Assembly: GCA_951799425.1 (NCBI GenBank)
Contig: OX637405.1
Span: 26,824,635-26,888,634 of the forward strand
Source: Ilex aquifolium
Lineage: Eukaryota > Streptophyta > Magnoliopsida > Aquifoliales > Aquifoliaceae
Length of the DNA: 64,000 bases
Direction: 5' to 3'
The stretch's first letter is position 1. The number at the start of each line of letters is the position of its first letter. A program made the position numbers and the translations under genes. The notes below the pieces were generated by a model. It was not told the origin of the DNA, ran no database searches, and saw only the letters and a program-made list of their open reading frames with translations. Positions 11,754 to 23,205 of this stretch are shown in pieces.

Positions 11754-13244
11754 CTATGTTGGTCTTGCCTTAGTAAGAATATCTTTTTCATTAAATTCCT
11801 TAATATACAGAAGTGTTACTACATGTTTTTTCCTATCCCAAAAGGCAGTAGAAATGATATCACAAAATTTTTGAATTATTTTATGTTCAAATTCTTTCAA
11901 TTTTACTTTAAACTCATTAGTTTTCATTTTATCACATATACTTAAAAATTTTACGTCTTTTTTTAGAAAATTTAGTTGATTTTCTTTATTAATCAAATTT
12001 TCTTTTATTTGATTTATCATTTTTATTGGAGGTGGAGTTATAAACTCAAACAGTAGTTGTGACTTTTTAAGATAGTTAAAATTCCTTTAAAATCTATTCT
12101 TTCTACGAGTTCAATCATAGATAAGAATGGTGTTCCCAAAATTACTAATTGATTTAAATTTACTATAAGTATGAATGTAATAGGAATGCAAATTCCTTGA
12201 TTACAAATATAAACATTTGAAAGTTTAAATTTTATATTTAATTTTGAACCATCAGCCGTACTTAATGATTGAGTTGTTTTTTTAAAATACTTTGTATGAA
12301 TTAATCCTTCTTTAATGCAGTGCATATCAACTCCACTATCTATTAATGTAATTGTCTCAATAGTGAATTCTTGATCAATTACAAGTATAATTCTAACATA
12401 CCATTTCTGATAAGTTATTTTTTCTAATACATTTAATTATTCATTATAAAAATTTAACTCTTTTGAATTCTCAATTTCTTCCTCGATTACTAGCATTTTT
12501 TCCAGTGTTAAGAGTCTCTTTGTTTTATCATGTTTATTTCAACTTTAAGTTGGTTAATTTCTCCTTTAAGGTCTTGCATAGAATTTTCTTTTTCTTTAAG
12601 CACAACCGTTTTAGATTCAGATCTATCTAAAACTTCTTTTAAAGAATAAAGTTGCAACAGAAAAGTTTTCTTCTCTTTTGGAGTTATTTCCATCTATAGC
12701 TTTTTTTTTGAATACAGGATCTTGAATCTGATCTATAAGATCTAGAATTAATGTCTGTGGCTTGATTAAAGTATTTATATTTAATCTATTCATTTCTAAA
12801 ATAGCTTTATAATAATCAATTTTGTGCCTTACAATGTGATGAACAAACTTTATCCTGTTATGATTTTATCAGATGATGAATTACTTATCTCATTTTCTAG
12901 ATTACATAGTTCTTCTTCAGAGAATGAACTCTTAGAAGACTCATCTTCCCCACTTTCTGAATTAATTACGATCTTTAAAATTTTATCTTTAAGATCTTCA
13001 TTGAGAATTATTAATTCATTTATTTTTTGTGTGTTAGACCCTTAGGAGCAATGTGTCCTAATTTTCCACATTTAAAACATTTGATAGGTTTTTTATTCTT
13101 TGCCTTAAATCTTTTAATAGGCTTGTTAGTCTTGTTTTTGTCATAATTCCTTTTATGGGATTTTCTCCTTTTCTTATAAGGTTTAGAATATGTTTTTCTT
13201 ATTGCTTGAGATTTATCTTTACAAATATCAATATTATAGGAAAA
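11754..13244 (-). pseudogene. Endogenous pararetrovirus-like: zinc knuckle, coiled coil, aspartic protease
   Basis: On the minus strand a Lys-rich region leads to a CCHC-type knuckle at about 13080-13038, whose last Cys position reads Gly. A Glu/Lys-rich coiled-coil piece follows at 12693-12508. Next is an aspartic protease with the Asp-Ser-Gly active-site triplet at 12340-12332 and a typical ILGTPF turn near 12140. A Lys-rich linker follows at 12020-11754. The order coat, knuckle, protease, RT fits Caulimoviridae. Several stops interrupt the frame. The left end of this piece on the minus strand abuts the Helitron. Confidence 0.75.
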
Positions 13245-13861
13245 CTAGGGATAACCCATGTCTGAAGGCACGGTGCAAATAAAAAAAATCGAGCATTGAA
13301 TTTGAACGCGATCGCAATCAACTTCTTTCTCAATCAACTTACTCAATCGCAACTTCTTTCTCGGACCCAAATGAAAACAAAGGCATGTTAACCTAGGTAT
13401 TAAACATGCCAAAAAAAATGAATAAGCAATTATCATTGGAAATGAAAATGAACACCAGTTTTAAACCACATGACATTGGTGCTAAGAAGCAGGAATAAAA
13501 ATGGATGCTGGTGAAGTAATAACACAACAGACAAAAAAAAGTAGGTATAAAAAACCAACAAATGGAATTAAGTATTGAACAACAACAATAGTTAAAATGG
13601 TATTGAACACAAATGAGCTTACAATAATGGACTCAATTATAAATTAGTCTGAAAAAAAAATCAAAATCCAAGGAAGGAATTATGCAAAAATCAAACAACC
13701 CATTACCCACATAAAACCAAGAAACCAAACCCTATCAGTCATTTTTTCAAACATATTGCGAGCAAGCCCAAAAAATGAAAATTAACAAAATTGTGAGCAT
13801 ACTGAAATGAAAAAAAAAGAGCAAACTCAATTGGAAATTGGAATCGGGACACAATAGCAAA

Positions 13862-13967
13862 CAAAAATCAATGTGTGTGTGTGTGTTGCTGGGCAGAGAC
13901 GGAAGAGTATGTGCGTTTGTTTGTTCTGTGTGTGTGTGTGAATTTTTTTAGGGGGGGGGGGGGTCTT
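13862..13967. repeat. TG repeats and G14 run inside the Helitron
   Basis: Short TG repeats near 13870-13884 and 13926-13940 are followed by a run of about 14 G at 13952-13965. This is simple sequence only. Confidence 0.8.
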
Positions 13968-14883
13968 GGGCAAGCAAAGAAAGGGGGGAGGGGTATTATG
14001 TGTATTCTAATCTTATGTGCACAAACATAATTGGATGGGGTGAGCAATCCACAGTGGGTTACCTGAGGTATAGATGGGCAGCCATCAACAGTTGTCATCA
14101 ACCAATACTTTGACCACCTAAATTCAAAAAAAAGTTACATTAAATCAGGAACACTATAAATTACACAACTAACCAAATAGGAAAAGGAAAAAAAGGAACT
14201 AAAAGTCACTTAAAATTTAAAATGGTAGAAAACCATCACCACCTAGCACCACTGCAACAAATGCCCAGAAGATCACAACAACATTCAACACAATAGATTA
14301 AAACCAAAGCAAAACATTAGAATGTTCAAAAGCAAAAACACAATAGCAACACATTAATAGCCCAATTTCAACTAACACTTCAATTCACAAAATTTCACAA
14401 AATTCACTATCCATAAATTAACTACCTCAAAATTGACCCCGTCACGAAATTCATAGCATATTTAAAATTGCATAAAAAAAATTAAAATGGTAGAAAAAAT
14501 ACACCCAAAATTTAAAGTTGTCATGACTCCTTGACATCAATTATCAATCAGTGCAGTGCATTGGTCAGAGCAAAAGAAATGAATTGCACACACACAGACA
14601 AATTAAGTATATTATGAATCCACCAGCAAAAATGTTTTCTTGAAAGAAGCCAAAGCAAATTGGAAGCCACCAACAGCCAAAAGAAAGTAATTGAAAACAA
14701 CACAGCCCCATACTCCACCTTATTCAACCCAATCCAAATGCAAATGCAGTAAAACTCTAATTAAAACCTCACCCTCTCCTCTTATTCAACTCACTCAGTT
14801 TCACAATCCAAATGCAGTAAAACTCTAATTAAAACCAGTTAAAATGCTATCCAACACAGCCCCATACTCCACTTTGTTCAATG

Positions 14884-15493
14884 GTGTTTGAGCTTTCATA
14901 TCAAGGATCAGTTTGAATTAATTTAGTGAGGGCTAGCCTCACTGGTCCAAGGTACCTAGTCCAGTGTACGTGTCACTTTAATTCATAGTTCAACATTGAT
15001 GGCCTATGTTCGAATACTTGCTTTAACCAACTACGTACTAACACAGACTTTGCAGTTGAGATGGTGACTTTGACCACCCTAATATCAGCTCGATCTCTGA
15101 TTTGAACTTTGCCTTATGGTCTGAACTTGGGCTGGATCAATTCCAAGTCGAGCTTGGACAGTGGTTCTGCACTTTCAGAGCTTGGACAGAGGTTCGCCTT
15201 AACCCTATTTTATAATCTCTTTCTTTTCTTTCTCCTTTCTTGCCTCTTCTCCCTTCTAAACCCTAAACCTAAGAACTTGAGATTTTGACTGCATGTAATC
15301 TATCTTTATCAAATCAAATAAGATTCAGCTTTTGCAAATTTTTCCGATTCAGTGAAAAAGGAATGTGGCTAGCCCCATTTTTTTCTGCTACCACTGTAGT
15401 CAATTTTCTTCCTTGGAACCCTCCTTTAAATGCTTGCTCTCCATACTGCCCAAATTTGTTCTCATATCCAGAGGAGGAGGAAAAGGAGAAAAA

Positions 15494-15527
<34 letters not shown>

Positions 15528-15746
15528 CTGTACACCATTAGGCGTCAGTTTATGGATGTGCCCAACAATGAAAGTGGAAAAAAATATGACTTCTCCCACA
15601 GAACATTGTTATGAGTTGTCATTGTCATTTGATCATGGATACTCTTTTGTTTTCAATACAAAAAAAAATAAAAATAAAAAAATTCAAACTTGGCGATTGA
15701 GCTTGATATGAAAAAAAATCCTTGATATGAAAGCTCAAACGCCTTA
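14884..15746. repeat. Inverted repeat pair within the Helitron
   Basis: A 26-base sequence around GAGCTTTCATATCAAG at about 14884-14909 recurs inverted, with one mismatch, at about 15718-15743. The two arms enclose about 810 bp with the 33-base G run. This looks like a small TIR element captured by or inserted in the Helitron. No clear target duplication was seen. Confidence 0.5.
15494..15526. repeat. Homopolymer of 33 G
   Basis: An uninterrupted run of 33 G follows an A/G-rich stretch. Such a run is rare and unstable, and could form G-quadruplex structures. The exact length should be treated as uncertain because homopolymers are error-prone in sequencing. Confidence 0.85.
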
Positions 15747-16078
15747 ACCCAAATTTGTTCTCACATCCAGAGGAGGCCGAGAGGCTTTGTGTGTGTTGTT
15801 TGTGTATGAGAAAGGTAGAAGGAGGGCGGGAGAGGGTGGCAGAGAGGGACAGGTGTGGGTGTGATTTGCTTGTGCTCGTCTCTTAGGCATTTCAAAAAAC
15901 ACGTCATGGGCATTATGATTGGGGTCTAGGTTTTGGGCATCTCAGCAAACATTTCAGTGAGAAACAGAAAGAGGGGAGGGGAGGGGATGGAGAGAAATAC
16001 CTGGAAGATGGTTGTGTGGTCTTGACGGTGGTGCTATGGCGGTGACAGTGTTGTTTTGCTGGTGACGGTGGCAATGGT

Positions 16079-16079
<1 letters not shown>

Positions 16080-16114
<35 letters not shown>
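16080..16114. repeat. GA microsatellite
   Basis: About 17 copies of GA in tandem near the 5' end of the Helitron. Confidence 0.9.
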
Positions 16115-16117
<3 letters not shown>

Positions 16118-16654
16118 TCGTGTGTTAAGGGTGTGGGTATGGGTGTTTTGTGCGTGTGTGCTATGTTTGTGTGTGCAGAGGGGGTACAAGAGGAGAGGGT
16201 GAGGTTTGCGCAGAAAGGGGTTGTGTTCTGCTGGGTCTTTGGGGGGTGGGTTCAACAAGCAAAGAAAGGTGGGGGGTGTTTGCGCAGAAGAGGCGTGAGG
16301 AGGAGGGTGTTTGCGCACAGGGGGAAGAAGGGATGGGGGGAATACCTGGCAGTGGCAGTGGTTGTGGTTGTGGTTGTAGCGGTGGCGGTGGTTGTGGCTG
16401 CAACGAACTCGGTGGCTGTGGTTGTGGCTTTGATGGTGGTAACAGAGACAGACAAAGAGACGTTTGAAGTGAAGATGAGGCTAAAAGAAAAAACCGAAGC
16501 CATGGATTTGGGGAAGTGACCATGCCTGTCTCGCCGCCTATCTGTCTGACAATGGTAATGATACTGGTGGTAGAGTGTGTGAGAAGTGATAAGTTTGGGG
16601 GAAAAAATGTGTGTAGGATAAAAATTCAAATGCTGTTATGTTTTATTATATAGA

Positions 16655-18200
16655 TTGGTTATAAAATTCTCCTAATTCTTTATGACCTATTAGCCATTGT
16701 CTTTTAAGCTGGGCTTTAAATTTTAAATCATTACAGAGAGCTAATTCTTTCAAAATACATTCAAAAATTAATTAGTCATATGTATAATTTTCATAAGGGA
16801 TTTTAAATTCACCATCTCTCTGTTTTAGATGAATTCTTATTTTTTCAGCAAATAAGCTAGGTAATCCTGATATGAATTTTTCTTTCCAAAAATCAACGTT
16901 AGCATCAATTCTTAATAGGACTTTAGCCAAAAATACATCTTTATACCACATAAAATGTGTTAAGGTGGGGAATCTTAGATTCATTAAGAGTTATTTACTC
17001 TTATCTGAACTTTGTAGGCTTGTCCTACAAAGTGTTTTAAAATTGTATGTATTAAGGTATATACAACGTCTTCTTGAGTGGTTATACTTCTATCGACAAC
17101 TATTATTATTTTTACTACATTTAATATTTCATATCTTTGGGCTAAATTTAAGTAGTTATCCCACCAACCTTTTAATTGGCCAGTAAATCTTGCTGTAATA
17201 AATTTAGCAGTGTTATGATCTGTATTTCGATTGGTTTTACATACAGATGCATACATAAGAATTTTATATAAAACTTGATGAATTACATACTCAGACATAC
17301 CATCAATATTCCACTCATAAATGGATGAAACACCATATCCAGTTTGTTTAATAAATAAATTTTTCTCATATAAAATATCTTGATGTGTTGATCGTTGATA
17401 ATAAGCCCTCATTGGAGGTGCTTGAGAATAAGTGTTAGTTTGTTTTTTATGTTTAGAATATCCAATCTTATTTACTTCAGACTGCATTTCATGCAGAAAT
17501 TCTTCAAACTGTTGGATTTCAGTTTTCAGATTGTTCTACACTCTCAATTTGAGAAATTACATTTAATGATAAATTTTTCAATTTATTTTTTAATTCAGTT
17601 ATGAACTCATCTCGCCTTTGTTATGAAGATTAAATTTTGAAGTGTCAACTAGATGTCTAATATTTACTTTCTTTCTTTTTCCTTTAAGGATTGAGAAGTG
17701 GAACCTTCTTGTTTTTGTTGATCTTTAATCAATTTTTTAGTTCTTGTCAAATGTTGTCCTACAACTTGTAAGCAAACATTCGTATAATTATTTTATTTAA
17801 TTGAAATATTCCTACTAATATCATTATCTTTTAAAGCATAGAAAACATTCATTACTATTTCTCCTGCCCTGTTTAAATCCAATTTAATTGGTTCAGAAGT
17901 TGGAGGGTAATTACTACTTATAACTTTTCCCTTTAAGGTTTCCCATTTTTGCTGAAAATTTTTAATTACATTTAATTGATATATAGTGGGTTGTGCATAA
18001 TACATTAAAAATCATTCAACAAAAGGAATTATTCTTTTTTCTCTCTTTATAAAAGAGTAAAAAATTTCTTTATATCTTTATAAATCTTCTTTGGTCATAT
18101 TATTAAAATACCTAGTTCTAAATTTCTCATATTTTGGAAGATAAAATTCTTAGTTTATTTCTTTTCTATTTATTACAAATTTTTCTGGAAACCCTAATAT
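16655..18200 (-). pseudogene. Endogenous pararetrovirus-like: coat/gag-like region
   Basis: This is the upstream part of the same minus-strand locus, ending at the Helitron. Open pieces lie at 18005-17793, 17487-16984 (167 residues) and 16984-16772. The second contains TGQLKGWWDNYL (near 17165) and the third FWKEKFISGLP (near 16880). These patterns occur in the capsid-like part of plant polyproteins from endogenous Caulimoviridae-like elements. Many stops and frame changes are present, so it is a relic. No movement-protein domain was recognised upstream. The left edge of the viral sequence is not sharp. Confidence 0.6.
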
Positions 18201-20040
18201 TTTATTGATGTTTATGACTTTCTTATATATGATGTATTGATGTTTATGATTTTTTTGTTGTGTTTTATTGTAATTGTTTATATATTATTGAATTTATTAT
18301 GTTTTCTTTAGTGTTATTGGTTTATTGTGTTACGTAATTGGTGCAGGTTACTTAATTAAATTGTTAAAATTATCCAAAAATTAATAACTAAAAAATATGT
18401 CTTCACCCGATTTTTTATCCGATTATTTTGGATGAAATTCAGGTAGGAATAGTACACTTGATCGGATTAGACAAACTAAAAATAAAGTATTTTACAAAGT
18501 ATCGGATAAGAAAATGAAATACCATAATTCCTACTTGTATGATAAAGTGAATACCCTTACTAACCAACTACGATTTTTATCGTCTAAAGAAATTGAACCA
18601 TCGACTTCATAAAAATTAACATTTTCATAAGATAAGGGATGTCTTTAGGCCAAAGGCCGTTGATTTATATCAATAATGTTAATTGACTTGTCAAATGGTT
18701 TTCTGCATAAAATCTTTATTCTAAAGTTCAACCGACTTGTCAAGTGGTGTCACTTCGATCACTATTGCCTAAAGACTTCCTCTAATTTCTCGGCTTGGAG
18801 GCAGTCTTATCTGACAGCCCATTGTTCTTCTGCAGTCAATAGGTATGCTGCATAATGTATATTGATAAATTAGATACGAAATTAAATGAGTTAATGGATT
18901 AAAATGGGTCAACACACTTAAAAACAAAAAAAAATCATGTCGAGTTCATGTCAAAATCAAGTTAACCCGATTTTGACTTGATTAACCTGTATATTTAAAA
19001 CGGGTTGACATGATTCGGACACAAATCCGACCTAACCCATTGTAGACTCGTTTAACCCGTTTATGACTGTATAGTTTGCCTATTATGTATGACTGATATG
19101 ATGTTAACATTATTACTTATTAATTCTTGCTTCTATTATAATCATTGACGGTATAGTTTCTTTACATTATTATGACAGTATACTAGTATAGCTCTTGCTT
19201 TAATTTTTGAAACTTAAATGCATTTTAATTAATTTTATTGATGAGATGTGATATGTTATTTGTAAAAAAATTATTTGAAATTTTGGATGAATGAATGAAT
19301 AATGTATTTAATGGTAATGAACTGGTGTAAAAACAGGTTATGTGTGTTACACAAATCTATGTTATATGTGCTAAACAAGTTAAACAGATCATGTCATGTG
19401 TGTTAACTCGAAAACGACCTGTTTATCAAACATGTCAAACAAGTCAGATTCGGGTAACCCGTTTAATGGTCAGGTCAGGTTACTGTTTACACATCTCGAC
19501 ATGATTATTAAACATGTCAGGTTTGAGTTTTAGAATTTTCAACACAAACTCGAAATTAACCCGACATAAAATGACCCAATCTGACACATTTGACACCCCT
19601 AGAGTCAGGTATTCAAAAGCCTTACAAACGACAAATGGAATGATTTTTGATTAGATTTACTTTCACCTGAATTTAAATCCGGTATTCTCTAAATCTGTAA
19701 AAATTGGTTATCCAATCCTAATAACTAAATTAATGTTGATTTTAGTATATTCAATTTAAATTTATCAAATAATCACTAAAAATTATCCCAAAAAAATCAT
19801 TAAATTACATAACATATTCATATTGATAATTATAAATTTAAATCCATGAAATATAAAATAATGGGTTTTGGATTTGGATTAAAATCTAATCACCCCCAAA
19901 CAAATAAAAAACAAAGGAAAACACCTCCCCACCCACCCCAGTAAATAAGCTGATTAGCAGTATTGATGGAGAATCTAAAGCCTATTGTTGATCAAAGAAA
20001 GGACCCACCAACCCAATTATAGGCATCTAATCTAACAAAG
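18201..20040. other. Gene-free AT-rich DNA with a hAT-like fragment
   Basis: No coding region is seen. The block 18591-18790 resembles 44203-44420. About 18880-19605 carries many GGGTTGAC/TGTCAA words and ends in TTTGACACCCCTA, the kind of end found in plant hAT-type elements, but no matching opposite end was found. This part is absent from the corresponding place at 44420. Confidence 0.5.
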
Positions 20041-20492
20041 AACAGCAGCAGAGGACCACATTTCAATGAGGCTTGAAGAAACATTATCCCCCACATTGTC
20101 TTCTCTGGTGAAGGTGCTTTTGTGTCACTCATATGAGTCTGAATGCCCCCTCCTTTCCAATGCTGATTGTCATATTCCCCCCGGATCTTTCTATCTTTCT
20201 TATTTTATTCCATTTACTTTTTATTTTGTGGGGGTGGGGGTGGGGGTGGGGTAAGATACGGGTTTAACTTCTTTCATGTTATAATCAAATTGACTATACA
20301 TAATAAAAATTTAAATATATTATCGATGCATTATCTTACTTGTTACATAGAAAAAAAAAAAACATAGCAACTCCCTCCCTCATTTCTTATGAAGAGCTCA
20401 TTTCTTATGTACCATAGATATCAATTTATACATATGAAAAATACATGAATATATTATCGGAGGTAAATTTAAGAGTTAGTATACGGAATTCA
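18591..20492 (+). repeat. Duplicated block, copy A (direct repeat of 44203-46050)
   Basis: Two parts are nearly identical to the later block: 18591-18790 (TTCTAAAGTTCAACCGACTT) and 20036-20492 (from AACAAAGAACAGCAGCAGAG). About 1.25 kb between them here is missing in copy B. Copy B has a hAT-like insertion that is missing here near 20293. Neither copy encodes a protein that I recognise, although a short stretch (MRLEETLSP, 20066) is preserved in both. Confidence 0.88.
20228..20252 (+). repeat. GGGGGT short tandem repeat
   Basis: Four runs of four to five G separated by T. This fits a G-quadruplex motif. The duplicated copy at about 44623-44637 has one repeat fewer. Confidence 0.8.
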
Positions 20493-21753
20493 AGACCTCA
20501 CCAAAAATCAAACTGACAATATATTAACATTTTTTTCTTTACTATTTTCTTTTTCTAATTTATTATTATTATTATTTTCACCTTGAAAATAACTATGAAT
20601 TTCTATAAGCTGACATATGAATTTGGAATTACTTGAATGTGAATAATGCCCGCACTATAGAGAATCTTTCCACAATTTCAAAGAAGCTGACGTGGCGTGA
20701 GAGGAGAGAGAGAGAGTCCTTTTCCGTGTCCCGGACGCGTAACGTGCTTATCAAAGTAGTAGTTGCTTATCACAACTCAGACATGTTCCGTTTTTTTTTT
20801 TTAACATAAGATAACTACAACATCTCACACTTAACTTAACATAGGTTCGTTCAGCCCACATGATTTCTGAATCTCACCTCCCAAATAATATCTTATTTCT
20901 GAGGAGTAGGACATGGGAAAATTACAATTCCTTCCCCAAGGGCTCTCACAAATTGCATGGTTACCCTTGTAGCTTTCGAAATTACACTACAACCCTATCT
21001 ACCGAACATCAATGCCCACCCACCTACCCACGAAACAACACAACCAAGACACACACACACACACATGCACATACACTTAATACAGTGTGCAGGGTTCGAT
21101 AATAATTTATCCTTTATCTGGACAAAACTCAGACTCATGCACCACCCATTGTTGCTTCTCTATATTGTTTGCATCGTTCTAGTGGTGGCACCGCTGAGGA
21201 TGAAGTTGACCAAATCTATAAATTGACTAACTGGTAAAGACCAAAAACTTCTACGGTCTTACTCTTTATCTATCTATCTATCTCTTTATCTATGCTAGTT
21301 TATACATATTTTTGCATGTGGGAGGTTTATGTTGGTGGTGTTGTTGATAGTGGTCAAGTTTTTTAGTATTACTTTAGGGTACGGTTTGGATTTGGTTAGC
21401 AAAGTTTAGGTCACGAGTTTTTTTTAGGTCAAAAGGTCATGAGTTTACTCAAAAGGAAAAATTGGATATTTTGTGAAGAACAATAGATGATGTCAATAAT
21501 TTAAGTTGTTAACTTGACTGTTGACAAACATAACAATATAATTATAAAAACTATGATGATATCTCCTTAATTTGAGTTAACCATGAGAGGCCTGAATGTA
21601 ATTCTTTCTATTATTATAAAAACAATACATAGAATATGATTTTGATTATGTTCATCTCAGAATGGCATGTGTATTCAGACTTCAGATATATGTATGATAA
21701 GAAAAGTAGGTAAATATTCAGACTTCAGATACTATCTTGAACATTGTTTTACT
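20493..21753. other. Gene-free DNA
   Basis: This stretch contains an AC microsatellite at about 21049-21065 and otherwise non-coding sequence. No gene or element was recognised. Confidence 0.5.
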
Positions 21754-22226
21754 GTTTTTTTTAACCTTTTTTAATTGGAGCATTGTTTGCTGGTATATTT
21801 ACCTTTGGATTTATGGTGTGTTCGGGTTAATTTATATGCACATTGATTAATTTTTTTAATAATTTAATCAAAAACAAACTATCCATACTGAGACTAAGAA
21901 ATTCACGAGAGATAAATATATCATGGTCTTTGGCCCTAAAAGAGTTATTAAATTTTAAATTTAAGACGTCTGAATTTACAATTTGTCTCTATCTCTGATG
22001 GACTACGGGGGATTACATATTCACCTTTTGACAAACATACAAAATGCCAGTTACATCTGGTTGCATTTTTGGATTTGATTCCTCCCTACCCAAAATATGG
22101 TCCAGTAAGTGCCATTCTCACACTACTGATAAAATTCTCATACAAAATGCCAGTAACAAACGCCATGACCATATAAAATTTTCCAACTCATTTCACATGT
22201 TAAGGAATATTGGATGGATATTGAGG
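21754..22226 (+). repeat. Inverted duplicate of 43498-43970
   Basis: The block from TTAACCTTTTTTAATTGGA to GGATGGATATTGAGG matches the reverse complement of 43498-43970, including the TTCACCTTTTGACAAACATA and TAAGTGCCATTCTCACAC words. The flanking 18.6-20.5 kb block is repeated in direct orientation, so this part has been inverted in one copy. Confidence 0.85.
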
Positions 22227-23205
22227 AGGGTAAATTTGACTTTCTGAAAATATTTCTCACAAACGATCAACGGATAATTTCTGGTATGAACATGTATAAA
22301 CTATTTTTTTATTATACTCCAGCCCCTCCAAATCAGGACAGACCCATATGGGGATCAGGATAGGCACTTGTCCCCTTACTTTTGGACCACTTTTGATTAG
22401 GACTTAGAAAATTATTTAATACACTATATTTGTCCCCTCCCCTAAATTTTGAAAATTTTAATAATGGTTTAAGTCCTTTCTTTTTTTAATAAATTAGTGG
22501 TCCACTAACCGTCTAAAATAAACATTTTATTTTTGAATTGAGTAAATCAAGTATAATTATCCTGATCTATTTGCATATTGACTAAAAGATAATTTCTCTT
22601 TATCTAACACAACGTTTGTTACTTTTTAAGAATTATTTTTAGTTTTTATTTACTATTTTTTTAGTAATAGTAGTCTATAACTCAATAAAATACGACTGCA
22701 TACAAAAGATAAAATGTTGTAATCAAAAAAATTTTCAAACTATTTCGAATAGATAATTTTTCTACAAGATCGATAATTATTTCAACTAAGTTTTGCAACT
22801 AAATGAAGAATGATTTTACTACGAACTTGGGATTGTGATCATTGATAGAAAATTAGTGAAAAATAAATTTATATTTAATTAATATACAAAATGTTAAAGA
22901 TTTTAAAGAACTTAATATTTTATTGAAATATATAATTGGGTTAAAATATACTAAAAAAATTAATTTTTTGTGTCTTTTTGTTTAGATTTTGTTTCGCCTA
23001 AATAAAAATTAAATTACTATTTTGCAATAATTTTGTCTTGATTCTTAATTTTTTGTCATTCTTGAACTTAATTATTTTTTATCAACTAGTAAATTATTTT
23101 CAATTAATAGGTAAAAATTAATTTTAAATGATATAATTAAAAAAAGAAATGAAAAAAATATATTATTTAATATAATAGGATCAATTTTTTGAATGATTAA
23201 ATTTT

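Larger units (their letters stand above)
13245..16654 (-). mobile_element. Non-autonomous Helitron inside the pararetrovirus-like sequence
   Basis: On the minus strand the insert begins with TCTATATAATAAAA at 16654 and ends with CTAG at 13248-13245. It lies between A and T of the target, as Helitrons do, and leaves no duplication. A degenerate terminal hairpin derived from ACCCGTGC/GCACGGT lies just before CTAG. Ignoring the insert, the viral-like reading frame continues in phase across the junction, which confirms both edges. No Rep/helicase is present. The 3.4 kb interior is full of simple sequence: G runs, TG and GA repeats, a CCA-like codon-repeat tract near 16350-16440, and internal duplications. 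Confidence 0.82.

Noticed and set aside
15285..16629. ORFs rich in Gly, Cys or Pro on both strands
   Set aside because: They are generated by G runs, GA and GTG repeats in the Helitron.
20066..20254. Conserved short ORF MRLEETLSPTLSS, also at 44460
   Set aside because: Identical only because the block is duplicated; the frames diverge after about 28 codons and no family is recognised.
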